DNA of 64,000 nt from Desulfofundulus kuznetsovii DSM 6115 (GTDB lineage: Bacteria > Bacillota > Desulfotomaculia > Desulfotomaculales > Desulfovirgulaceae), in NCBI RefSeq assembly GCF_000214705.1, contig NC_015573.1:2425001-2489000 (forward strand), read 5' to 3'. The position numbers and the translations under genes were made by a program. This document shows, piece by piece, positions 41,364 through 49,838 of the stretch (position 1 is its first letter; every line of letters begins with the position of its first letter). Below the pieces are notes generated by a model, which was given only the letters and a program-made list of their open reading frames with translations, ran no database searches and was not told where the DNA came from.

Positions 41364-43204
41364 CTGAACTTTAACACCCAATCCCAATAAAACCCCGGAA
41401 AATCAAGGCTTCCGGGACATAACGAGTTGGCGTGCCACAACATTTTCCCTTATTATGGTAGATTTGCTAATTAATGATTATTACATGATTTGGTACTCCT
41501 ATTCCCAATGCTTTAAAAGCTTGAAAAGCATTTCCTGGTAACTCAGTTCGGCACAAGTATCTTATACCTTCCAGGGTTAACTCGACGGCTTTTAGATTTT
41601 TTAAATCTCTCATGAGATACAAGTATTCAACCTGGCTGCCGGCCAGCTTTAGATACCGGTAAAAAGCCGATTCCAACACCAGCGCCAGAAAACAAACCAT
41701 GACATGTGCCCTTACCCGGCGGTCTTTCCAGTGGTAGATTGGCCTTAAATCAAGGGTGGATTTTAATTCCCGAAAGGCCCTTTCCAACCGCCAGAGTTCT
41801 TTGTATGCCAGGGCTGCCTCTGCGGTGTCCAGTTGGGAGTTGGTCCTGAGAACATATTTCCCGTCATAACGGGCATCTTCTTCCAGAGCCTTCTGATCCA
41901 CGGCAACATTGGCGCCTGATATTTTCAGAAACCTGCTGTAGCCACTGTTTGATAGCATTGATTTAAGACCTTTTTCGCTGAGCTGTTTTTCCAATTTCTT
42001 GACAATCTCTTCCCGGGCTTTTCGGTCGTGTTCAGCCTCCATTGGGTTATAGCAGATAATGTAACGATTGGCATCATGCCAGACTTCTTTTACTTTCAAG
42101 TTCTCGGTCACTTCTTTATAACGGCCGCCCGTTTTCAACACTTCCGCAACCGCCTGCATCCGGCGCATTTTTACGCCGACGATATATTCGATATGTTCTT
42201 TATCCAGCTCATCCAGAAGTGTTGGGCTAACCATTCCCCGGTCGGCTACGAAGATTACCCGCCGGAGTAGAAACCGCGTTCGGGTATCATGGATGACCTT
42301 CTTGAAGGTCTCGATGTCGGCAGTATTACCGGGAAAAACCTGGTGAGCCACCGGTATTCCTTCCCGGGTCATAAGCACTCCTACAATAATCTGCACCCGG
42401 TCGGAGCGGTGGTCTTTGGAATACCCGTATTCCGCCAGACCTTCGGGACCATTTCCAGTGAAGTAGGTGGAGGTGGTGTCCCAGAAAACCAGATCCAGTT
42501 CCAGGTTAAAGAGATTTTTCGTTTGCTCAAATAACTCCAGTTCAATGGTTTCCTTATGTAAGATGAGAAAGTCCAGTGCCCGGTAAAAATGGTGTAACTC
42601 CAGTTCCTTAAAGGCGGGCCGGTAGATCTCGTTGATCCATTCGTTGACCGCCCGCTTGGACAATGGGTCACTGATACGGTTTAGGACCATGGCGTATATG
42701 GCTTCATCAAGAGGGCTGGTTATTTCTGTTTTCTCAAGAAGGTTTTTGATAATGGCAGCCAGTCCCAGCTTTTCCCACAGGTGCCGGAAGATCAGCTCGG
42801 TACCCCATTCTTTTGCCTCTAAGACCATGAGCCTGGCGGCTTCAGCTTGGACCCACCTCTTTTTGGAGAATTTAGCCAGACTTTCAATTAAACGGTCGAG
42901 GCTACCCGACTGGGCATCTTCAATGCGGCCCAGGTTAGCAACAACTTTCTGGCGTACTTTACCGTTTTCACGAACACCTTCAACTATTTGTAAGTACGTC
43001 CTTTTAGTGCCATCTTTATTGGTGAAGGTTTTTGTCCTGACAAACATAGCATAATCATTATAACATGGCAACATTGGATATTCAAAGACAACAAATGGTA
43101 TACGTGGCACAACATTTTTTGATAATCCCAATATACATCCTTGATTTTACTGGGTTTTCAAGAGTTGATGGAGCCTAAAACCGGCTTTTACTGTCAAAGT
43201 TGAG
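41364..43204 (-). mobile_element. IS1634-family insertion sequence, copy 2
   Basis: This element is 1841 bp and nearly identical to copy 1, inverted relative to it. Ends CTGAACTTTAACA and CTCAACTTTGACA are present. The flanking pentamers differ (ATTAT left, ATAAC right), so there is no target duplication. On the left it truncates virB4; on the right it abuts a fragment of an unrelated plus-strand gene. Confidence 0.9.
41467..43050 (-). CDS. IS1634-family transposase, intact
   Basis: About 527 residues from MFVRTKTFTNKDG. DDE-type transposase with WDTTSTYF, VFVADRGMVSPTLLDEL (first strand block FVADRGM) and the C-terminal WRLERAFRELKSTL carrying the Glu. An upstream ATG at 43131 would add 27 residues but is poorly conserved in style. 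This copy is open throughout and may mobilise copy 1 too. Confidence 0.85.
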   Translation of the reverse strand, partial: AMFVRTKTFTNKDGTKRTYLQIVEGVRENGKVRQKVVANLGRIEDAQSGSLDRLIESLAKFSKKRWVQAEAARLMVLEAKEWGTELIFRHLWEKLGLAAIIKNLLEKTEITSPLDEAIYAMVLNRISDPLSKRAVNEWINEIYRPAFKELELHHFYRALDFLILHKETIELELFEQTKNLFNLELDLVFWDTTSTYFTGNGPEGLAEYGYSKDHRSDRVQIIVGVLMTREGIPVAHQVFPGNTADIETFKKVIHDTRTRFLLRRVIFVADRGMVSPTLLDELDKEHIEYIVGVKMRRMQAVAEVLKTGGRYKEVTENLKVKEVWHDANRYIICYNPMEAEHDRKAREEIVKKLEKQLSEKGLKSMLSNSGYSRFLKISGANVAVDQKALEEDARYDGKYVLRTNSQLDTAEAALAYKELWRLERAFRELKSTLDLRPIYHWKDRRVRAHVMVCFLALVLESAFYRYLKLAGSQVEYLYLMRDLKNLKAVELTLEGIRYLCRTELPGNAFQAFKALGIGVPNHVIIIN

Positions 43205-43368
43205 ATAACTTGGTGGCAACAAACCCACCGCAGTCAGCGGCCTTTTCGGAAATATGGTCGGGCAACCGGGGTGGTTTCATTCCTTTGCGTGCCCAACTGG
43301 ATGCCGGCAACATTACAGGTACCGGAGGAATGTATGAACGTATGCTATCTGAATCTACTGTAGCGTAA
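43205..43368 (+). pseudogene. C-terminal fragment of an unknown gene at the IS junction
   Basis: From the IS edge one frame reads LVATNPPQSAAFSEIWSGN, then RGGFIPLRAQLDAGNITGTG and GMYERMLSESTVA before a stop at 43368. The composition is protein-like, but the family was not recognised. It shows that the DNA right of the IS comes from another locus than virB4. Confidence 0.4.
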
Positions 43369-43456
43369 AAAGTAAGCATAGGGCTGATCCCTCCAACCTT
43401 GCAAGGCCCCCGAAATAACCCGCCCGTCAGACACCCCTAATCGGAAAGCAGGATTC

Positions 43457-43552
43457 CAAACAAAAAAGCCCGCATTCCCGCGGGCCGCAAAACCGGGAGG
43501 TACTTCCGCCACCGCTACCCCTCCCGAAAGCAGCGGCTTCCAGCCATAAAAA
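43457..43552. repeat. 97-bp structured repeat, copy 1
   Basis: Closely matches 47369-47466 in the same orientation. It contains GCCCGC/GCGGGC (with a T run on the minus strand) and CGGGAGG/CCTCCCG inverted repeats. Near 43.6 kb there is another hairpin, GGCAGGGG/CCCCTGCC, but no gene. Confidence 0.65.
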
Positions 43553-43965
43553 AGGCTGGGTAAAACACCCGGCAAAGATTATCTTGTGTACGGCATATCT
43601 GATTTATCAAAACACGTACCTACCCGCAGATCGGGCAGCGGCAGGGGATAATCGTTATCATTAACGGGTACCCCTGCCTGCAGGTAGTTCGCATCACACG
43701 GATGAGAACTATCCTGGTGTAATCATTTTATTTGCCATTTAGCTTGATTGTCAAGGGGTAATTTGGGGTATAACTTTACCTTATATTTTTTCCTTACGAG
43801 TTCTTGCTTTCTTTTACTCTTTTAACCTCTTTATTTTGTTGACTCCCTTCATGCACATCAATGCGTAAGTCTTTCTGGCAGTAAGTATACGCGCTTAATC
43901 GAGTTACATCGGTACAAAACGACTCTTTCCGTCCGTTATCGGAAAAGTGACAGCTACTCCCCATA

Positions 43966-45655
43966 TCGAAGTTTGAAACTTTCAAATTAAAACCTCCCGA
44001 AAATCAAGGGCTCCGGGGCAATAATTAAAGACGTACCACTACATTTTCCTTTATCTTACAACAATGAGGGTGTGTAATCATTGGAAATCCGAGCATTTTG
44101 TTTGCAGGTGCCGTTACCGTTGTTTTTGATTTCAGCTACCTTTAGGGGTGGCCGGATTCCCAGTGCTCTGAATGCTTCGTATGCGTTGCCCACCAGTTCC
44201 GTGCGGCACAGGTACTTATCTTCCCCAATACTGAGTTCCACTGCTTTTAACTGTTGCAGGTCCCTGAGCAGGTAAACGTACTCCAGTTCAATTTCTTTTT
44301 CTGCCAGTTTTCTCTGCAAGGCCGATTCCAGGACCAGGGCCAGGAAACAGACCATGATGTGTCCCCGGACACGGCTGTCTTTCCAGTGGTAGACCGGGCG
44401 CAGGTCCAGACTGGATTTCATTTCCCGGAAGGCCCGCTCTACACGCCATAGGTCTTTATAGGCCAGGGCCACTTCTTCAGTAGTACTGAGTTGAGAGTTG
44501 GTACGCAGGACGTACTTGCCGTCATACCGGGCTTCTTCTCTCAAGGCTTCCTGATCTATACCCACCACGGCGTCTTTGTTAAGCAATAGATACCGGCGGT
44601 AACCACGGTTGCCCACCAGCGATTTGATTCCGCCGTTTTTAAGCTGTTCTTCCAGCTTCCGGCACATTTCCTCCCGGGCCTTTTTGTCGTGTTCGGCCTG
44701 GACGGGATTGTGGCAAACGATGTACCGGTCAGCATCGTACCAGACTTCTTTTACTTTCAGGTTTCCTTTGACGGTCCGGTACCTGCCGCCTGTTTTGAGT
44801 ACTTCGCCGGCGTCTTTGACTTTACGCATGCGCATACCCACAATATATTCGATGTGATTTTTGTCCAAATGTTCCAGAATATCCTGGCTGACCATGCCCC
44901 GGTCGCCTACAAAGACGACCCGGGTCAGTTGAAACCGTTCGCGGACGCCGGCAATGATTTGACTGAATGTGTTGACATCAGCTGTATTGCCAACTTGAGC
45001 CATACAGAAATGCGCTAGCAGCCTGTGTAAATATTCCTGTCTAAATATTAACAAAAAGCAGGTAAATCAGCATTAGATGTTGAAATAGCCAATATTACGA
45101 TCAAACCATAGGGGAAAACCTCATGGGCTATAGGTATACCGGCACGGGTCATCACCACGCCGACCATTACCTGGATTCATTACCTGGATTCTGTCCGGTC
45201 GATGATCTTTGGAGTGGCCGTAACGACCCAATTCCTCTGGCCCTCTGCCTTCAAAGTATGTGGATGTGGTGTCCCAGAAAATCATGTCCACTTCCAGGTC
45301 GAGAACAGGTTTCTGGTGCTGTCAAAAAGGTCCAGTTCTATTCTCTCTTTATATTCGGCCAGAAAATCAAGGGCACGGTAAAGATAGTGCAGTTCCGGCT
45401 GGTCAAAGGACGGCCGGTAAACTTCTTTGAGCCATTCATTAACGCCCCGTTTGGAAAGCGGGTCGTTGATCCGGTTCAGCACCATGGCGTAGACGGCCTC
45501 AGCCAGCTGGCTGCAGGTGTATGCCTGGGAGAAATGGCGTTTCAGGATAAAGTCCAGGCCAAGTTGTTCCCACAGATGCCGGAAAATTAAATCCAACCCC
45601 CATTCCTTGGCACTGTGAACCATCAGTTTATCGGCTTCGGCCTGTATCCATTTCT
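43966..45655 (-). pseudogene. decayed IS1634-like element, copy 3
   Basis: Transposase remnants cover 44056-45002 (DRGMVSQDILEHLDKNHIEY, WRVERAFREMKSSL) and 45282-45623 (KEWGLDLIFRHLWEQLGL). The 3' end still matches the copy 1/2 terminal region. About 115 bp of foreign DNA (around 45003-45117) interrupts it between GIPIAHE and GNTADVN, and there are more frame breaks near 45180-45300. It is clearly diverged from copies 1 and 2, so it is an older insertion. Confidence 0.75.
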
Positions 45656-45661
45656 AAAAGG

Positions 45662-45955
45662 TCAGGGCTCCAGTCCGGTTGATGCAGCATCATATTTGGC
45701 ACCCTTGTACTTATCTTGATCCACAAATGTCTCCACCAGAAAAGGGTCGGTGACGTACAGTGCAGGCCAGTCCCATACCAGTAGCTTCAGGGTGCAAGCC
45801 AGCAAGCGGGAGACCAGGTTTTTAACCTGCACCTACGAGAGGATGAGAAAGCGGTTGCTGTTGACCACGTGGGGCAAAAGCCTGTACTTTTGTTCGCACG
45901 TCCAGTCTAAAAACACATCCCGCACACCCACGTAGAACACTGGCCGGTTATAATT
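45662..45955 (-). pseudogene. DUF4338 (DruA-like) fragment with an in-frame stop
   Basis: The frame reads VGVRDVFLDWTCEQKYRLLP, then NSNRFLILS, an amber stop (45833-45835), VQVKNLVSRLLACTLKLLVW, DWPALYVTDPFLVETFVDQ and DKYKGAKYDAA. RFLILxWV, LVSRLL and LVETFVD match what I recall of DUF4338, the family of Druantia DruA and of IS-linked proteins. The stop replaces the expected Trp (TGG to TAG). Only the C-terminal half remains, next to an IS remnant. Confidence 0.55.
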
Positions 45956-46076
45956 CAAAGCCGCAATGAGCTTTTATTTCGTGAAAAACCAGAGGTATTT
46001 GATCTGGGGGCCGATCATCGTCTCGCACGCTGAAGTACTAGTAAGGAAGTATCGATTTAGGATGGTGATTACCTAC

Positions 46077-46862
46077 ATGAGTAAAAATAGCTTTGAATAC
46101 CTGATATTCTTTGATGAAAGCGGAAAAAACAATGATTCTCCGCTTCTCATGGGAGCCCTGATGATTCCTCAGAACGTCTATCAAAAAGATGAATTTCAGC
46201 TGTTTAACAAGCTTTTATGTGATAGAAAGATAAGATTACATTGGTCTAATTATTCAGGTGATCATAATGATCGCTTGACCATATGTCTCACAATTACTAC
46301 TCTTATGAAATACTCACAAACGTTTAGGTTTAATGTCATAAATTATATCCGCCCTAAAAATGGCCTTGTAGACAAGAAAACATTTGATAAAATGATTTAT
46401 TCAAAATTACCTGAAAGGATTATCTATGGATTATTGCGACACGGTGGTAGTAATATGAAAATAACCGCAACAATCTTTATTGAGGATGCAACCGAATATA
46501 AAGATTTACAAAAGTATATAGTTGAGCAACTTAATCTGCAAGCCATCTATAGAGGCGAGCAATTTGAAGTAACTGATTGCTCAAGAAAAAGAAAAAACAC
46601 TGAAATAGGACTTGACTTAACCGATATGATTCTTGGTTTTATCAGAAATATAGTCAGTTATTCAAAAAGCAGCACTTCAAAAAGAAAAGAAGCCCAAAAT
46701 AAATTAATTGTGGAGTTGCTAAAATGCGACTCTTTCTATACGTTTCTGTCAAATATAAGATTTTTTGAATGGAATTTTACCCGTGAGTTAATACAAATTA
46801 ATTTTGAACATTACCTACAAGTATTCTTATCCCATCGAGATGATTGGTTGAAGCACTTGTAA
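46077..46862 (+). CDS. DUF3800 family protein
   Basis: About 261 residues from ATG 46077. It opens SKNSFEYLIFFDESGKN, the FxDESG motif of DUF3800, followed by a helical region and DCSRKRKNTEIGLDLTDMIL, matching the second conserved aspartate block. DUF3800 proteins are predicted RNase H-fold enzymes, often found in mobile or defence regions; their function is not settled. The gene is AT-rich compared with neighbours. The start is chosen for GGTGAT ten bases upstream and because the motif lies near it. Confidence 0.7.
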   Translation: MSKNSFEYLIFFDESGKNNDSPLLMGALMIPQNVYQKDEFQLFNKLLCDRKIRLHWSNYSGDHNDRLTICLTITTLMKYSQTFRFNVINYIRPKNGLVDKKTFDKMIYSKLPERIIYGLLRHGGSNMKITATIFIEDATEYKDLQKYIVEQLNLQAIYRGEQFEVTDCSRKRKNTEIGLDLTDMILGFIRNIVSYSKSSTSKRKEAQNKLIVELLKCDSFYTFLSNIRFFEWNFTRELIQINFEHYLQVFLSHRDDWLKHL

Positions 46863-47368
46863 TAGCCGTGTGTGAACCAACTTTCTGTTCGATAATCTGT
46901 ATTACATTATATATAGGTTGATAAGTCATGAAACTTGATCAGGGAAAAGTTTATACTCACAGAGAAATAGCAAGTAAATATCAATGTCTAATGCCAGCTT
47001 ATACAAATTTTTGAATAGGTCCAAGATTTATTACATTTGATATGTGGTTTGACATATTGGAATCCGATACGAATTATATTGGTATACGATACGAATTTGA
47101 GAACGGTCTTCGTTAAATTAAAGCAAATAAGTTCTCTATAGATCGTTTTGATGTCTGTTCATAACCTCTTATCCCACTCCCGGTTTCCAAGCAAAAAGCT
47201 TCCAATATTTCGCCTCTGTTTACAGTAATTACCTTAAATTTTACCAACATGAATCACTACAGCAGATCCGTAAAATCAGCAAGAATCCTACATTACAATA
47301 TCATTCTGACCCCGGAATAGATCGTCCGCCAGCCGCGCCACCCTCCCCGCACGGGAAATTCGGGACCT
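46863..47368. other. about 500 bp without an intact gene
   Basis: An AT-rich stretch. A frame from ATG 46928 gives MKLDQGKVYTHREIASKYQC and stops after 28 codons; the next frame continues with GPRFITFDMWFDILESDTNY, so a decayed gene is likely. It was not recognised. Confidence 0.35.
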
Positions 47369-47466
47369 CAAACAAAAAAGCCCGCGTCCCCGCGGGCCGC
47401 AAAAAACCGGGAGGTACACCCGCCACCGCCGCCCCTCCCGAAAGCGGCGGCTTCCAGCATAAAAAA
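47369..47466. repeat. 97-bp structured repeat, copy 2
   Basis: Same sequence as 43457-43552 with compensating changes (GCCCGCG/CGCGGGC; GCCGCC/GGCGGC). It begins 16 bp after the recombinase stop. Its last hairpin plus T6 on the minus strand can act as the terminator of the recombinase operon. Confidence 0.65.
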
Positions 47467-47481
47467 TAGGGGCACGTGCCC

Positions 47482-48336
47482 CTACTCCCACGATAGCTTC
47501 TCCACAGCCTTCTCTAAATCCTGTACCCCCGGCCTGGTGTACCTAGCCGTAGTGTTCAAATTAGAATGACCCGCTAAAACTGCCACCCGGTCCAGGCTCT
47601 CCCCCGCGTCCACCAGCATCTTGCAGAAGGTGTGCCGCAACTGGTGAGGCGTGACTTCCACCCCCGCCAGCCGGGCATATTTCTCCAGAACCTTTTCGGC
47701 AGTCCGGGCGGTCATGTGTCCCTTTCGTCCGGGAAAAAACCAGTCGCCGCCGGGGTGGACGGTAAGCCACTCCTGAATTATTCTTCGGACCGTAACGTTC
47801 AACGGCACTTCCCTGCGTTTTCCACCCTTGCCCTCCCGGACCGTCACCCAGCCTGAACGCTCCCGGATTACCACGTCTTCCACATGCAGCGATACCGCCT
47901 CGGAGATCCGCAGGCCGGCGTGCAGTAGAATCGCCAGCAGCGCCCGGTCCCTGGGAATGCCGTACTTCTGTACCGCTCTCATCAGTGCTCCCAATTCCTG
48001 TCTTGTGAGCCACCTGGGAGCTCCACGCTGCTCCGGAATTCTCTTGACACCCTCTGTCGGATCGGAGGAAATCATCCCATTGGACGCAGCCCACGAAAAA
48101 AAGGATGACAGGGCATCCAGGTGAAGGTTTATTGTGGCCGGCTTGCGATTCCTGTTCAGCATGTACCGGCGGTAGTCGGCCACATCCAGCGGTGTGACGG
48201 AGGCCGGGTCGAATGGGGATCCGGTTGTATCCTCCAGCCATCTCATGAAGCTGCGCAAGGCCCCCGTATATGCTGCTATGGTTTTCAAAGAACAATTCCG
48301 GCTCTTCAAGTGTACAATGAACCCATCCAGTCCCAA
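47482..48336 (-). CDS. tyrosine recombinase (XerC/XerD-like integrase)
   Basis: A 284-residue protein with an N-terminal SAM-like core-binding domain (SLKTIAAYTGALRSFMRWLE) and a catalytic domain carrying all key residues: Arg in GLRISEA, HxxR in HQLRHTF, His in GHSN and the Tyr nucleophile in TARYTRP. The TTG at 48336 follows directly after the nuclease stop with GGAG six bases upstream, so it is co-translated with the restriction genes. It may serve the mobility of the defence region; the structured repeat just after it is a candidate site. Confidence 0.85.
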   Translation of the reverse strand: MGLDGFIVHLKSRNCSLKTIAAYTGALRSFMRWLEDTTGSPFDPASVTPLDVADYRRYMLNRNRKPATINLHLDALSSFFSWAASNGMISSDPTEGVKRIPEQRGAPRWLTRQELGALMRAVQKYGIPRDRALLAILLHAGLRISEAVSLHVEDVVIRERSGWVTVREGKGGKRREVPLNVTVRRIIQEWLTVHPGGDWFFPGRKGHMTARTAEKVLEKYARLAGVEVTPHQLRHTFCKMLVDAGESLDRVAVLAGHSNLNTTARYTRPGVQDLEKAVEKLSWE

Positions 48337-48780
48337 CTACAGCTCCCCCTTGTTGGCGCGGGCGAGGAAATCTTCCAGGGATACTACTTCCACCAGGTGG
48401 CCATCAGCAAGAACCTCACGGTGATTGTTGCGCAGCAAAAAGCTGCGCGCCCCCTTGGAAAAACCGGTTCCTCCAAGAACTACATAAGCCCTGCGGTACT
48501 TGTCCGAATTCTGGATGATGGAGATAAGGCTTGCTATTTCATACAAAAGTTTTTGTTCTGCCGTTCCAGGAACCTGTTGCCATTTTGCACTCACTATGAT
48601 TCCGCCGGTATCGTCCTGGACAACAAAATCAGCATAGTAAGTAGCCCCAAAGAGCTGATTCCCCACAGGCACATGGGTTTGAAACCGCCCCGAATAGTGT
48701 ATTTCAAGAACCGGCTTGATGACCCGTTCCCAAAAGGCTCCTGTTTTGGTTCCTTTCCCGCCCGGTGACAATCTCCCCAC
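48337..48780 (-). CDS. PD-(D/E)XK nuclease, likely restriction endonuclease
   Basis: A 147-residue protein with the nuclease core YYADFVVQDDTGGIIVSAKW (D then x(n) SAK plus QQ), the PD-(D/E)XK layout. It lies 6 bp after a Dam-like methylase gene, so the two make a compact type II restriction-modification pair. If the methylase recognises GATC like DpnM/Dam, the nuclease should cut the same site; that is an inference. It is small for a restriction enzyme. Confidence 0.65.
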   Translation of the reverse strand: MGRLSPGGKGTKTGAFWERVIKPVLEIHYSGRFQTHVPVGNQLFGATYYADFVVQDDTGGIIVSAKWQQVPGTAEQKLLYEIASLISIIQNSDKYRRAYVVLGGTGFSKGARSFLLRNNHREVLADGHLVEVVSLEDFLARANKGEL

Positions 48781-48786
48781 TCCCGT

Positions 48787-49632
48787 TCAGCTATAGTTGC
48801 GAATAACCAACTCCGATATCGGTCCACGCTTATCGGCCCGGCAATTAATGGCTCTTTTTGCGTAAACCACCTGTATGTCGTAGTTCTTATAAAGCTCACG
48901 AATGAATGGCGTATCCGAGTTGCTTAACATGACCAGACAGCCTTTTCGATCCAATTCCCGAAACACTTCCGCCAAACGCCGCTGGTCGTCTTCTCCAAAT
49001 GCATCGGGAGTATAGCTGGTGAAATTGGCTGTTTCCGAAAGCGGATGGTAGGGTGGGTCCAGGTACACGAAAGCTCCCCGATCCGCGCAGTCCAGGACCC
49101 GGCTGAAGTCGCCGCAGATTATCTCCGCCCTTTTCAAAGCCTCGCTCACCAGGCGGAGGTTCGGCTCATCCACTATTTTAGGGTTCTTGTAACGTCCGAA
49201 TGGCACGTTGTGCTTACCCTGGCTGTTCACACGCCACAACCCGTTGTAGCCCGTCTTGTTCAGGTAGAGAAATCTCGAGGCCCGCTCCACGGGAGTTAGC
49301 TGACCGGGATCAAGGGCGCGGATGCGGTAGTAGTATTCCGCAGTATTTTCGTGCCTTCTCAGGTCCTGTAGAAGGGCCTCCAGGTTGTCCCGCACAACCA
49401 GGTAGAAATTGATTAACTCATCATTGCTGTCGATCAGCACCGCCCTGGGGGGTAGCAGGTGGAAGAAAATTGCCCCGCCGCCGACAAAAGGCTCAACGTA
49501 GAGGCTGTACTCTCTTTTAGGAAACAATGGTTCGAACTGAAGTATAAGCTGGGATTTCCCCCCTGCCCACTTGACGGGGGGCCTAGGTTTTTCTTCCTTT
49601 GTCTGAGCATGGTATGTCTCGTACAAAACCAT
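48787..49632 (-). CDS. Dam/DpnM-type DNA adenine methyltransferase
   Basis: A 281-residue D12-class methylase: motif X PPVKWAGGKSQLI, motif I YVEPFVGGGAIFFHL, region NKTGYNGLWRVNSQGKHNVP, and motif IV VYLDPPYHPL. These enzymes methylate adenine N6, usually in GATC. ATG 49632 touches the ribosome site; TTG 49626 would have better spacing. It protects host DNA against the adjacent nuclease. Confidence 0.8.
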   Translation of the reverse strand: MVLYETYHAQTKEEKPRPPVKWAGGKSQLILQFEPLFPKREYSLYVEPFVGGGAIFFHLLPPRAVLIDSNDELINFYLVVRDNLEALLQDLRRHENTAEYYYRIRALDPGQLTPVERASRFLYLNKTGYNGLWRVNSQGKHNVPFGRYKNPKIVDEPNLRLVSEALKRAEIICGDFSRVLDCADRGAFVYLDPPYHPLSETANFTSYTPDAFGEDDQRRLAEVFRELDRKGCLVMLSNSDTPFIRELYKNYDIQVVYAKRAINCRADKRGPISELVIRNYS

Positions 49633-49648
49633 CTCCCCCCTGAGTTAA

Positions 49649-49733
49649 CTTATGCGAACAAAAAATTCGCCCTTAACCGGGCGAACTCCTGCACCTTATG
49701 CGAATTTTCCTGGGGTATTTTTTCGCATAAGGG
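49649..49733. repeat. three copies of TTATGCGAA, two forming a palindrome
   Basis: CTTATGCGAA at 49649-49658; CCTTATGCGAA (49694-49704) and its inverse TTCGCATAAGG (49722-49732) form a perfect 11-bp inverted repeat. They lie upstream of the restriction-modification genes and may be an operator. Confidence 0.4.
49660..49686 (-). terminator. terminator of the four-gene methyltransferase operon
   Basis: TTCGCCC-TTAACC-GGGCGAA then six T on the minus strand, about 150 bp after the methyltransferase stop. Confidence 0.7.
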
Positions 49734-49838
49734 CTCTTATACGAGTTACGAGTTAAAATTCGTGAAAAATGAAACCAACTTCGGCAACAGGTTATATGGT
49801 TTCAGATAAATTATTGCAAGACAGTTATCCCCCATCTA

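Noticed and set aside
43345-43575. Minus-strand frame across the 97-bp repeat as a gene
   Set aside because: The other copy of the repeat gives a different frame; structure, not coding, is conserved.
43794-43985. A 63-residue minus-strand frame
   Set aside because: It runs into the end of the decayed IS and has no ribosome site or family signal.
49459-49809. A 116-residue plus-strand protein opposite the methylase start
   Set aside because: It shadows the Dam-like gene and runs through the terminator and inverted repeats.
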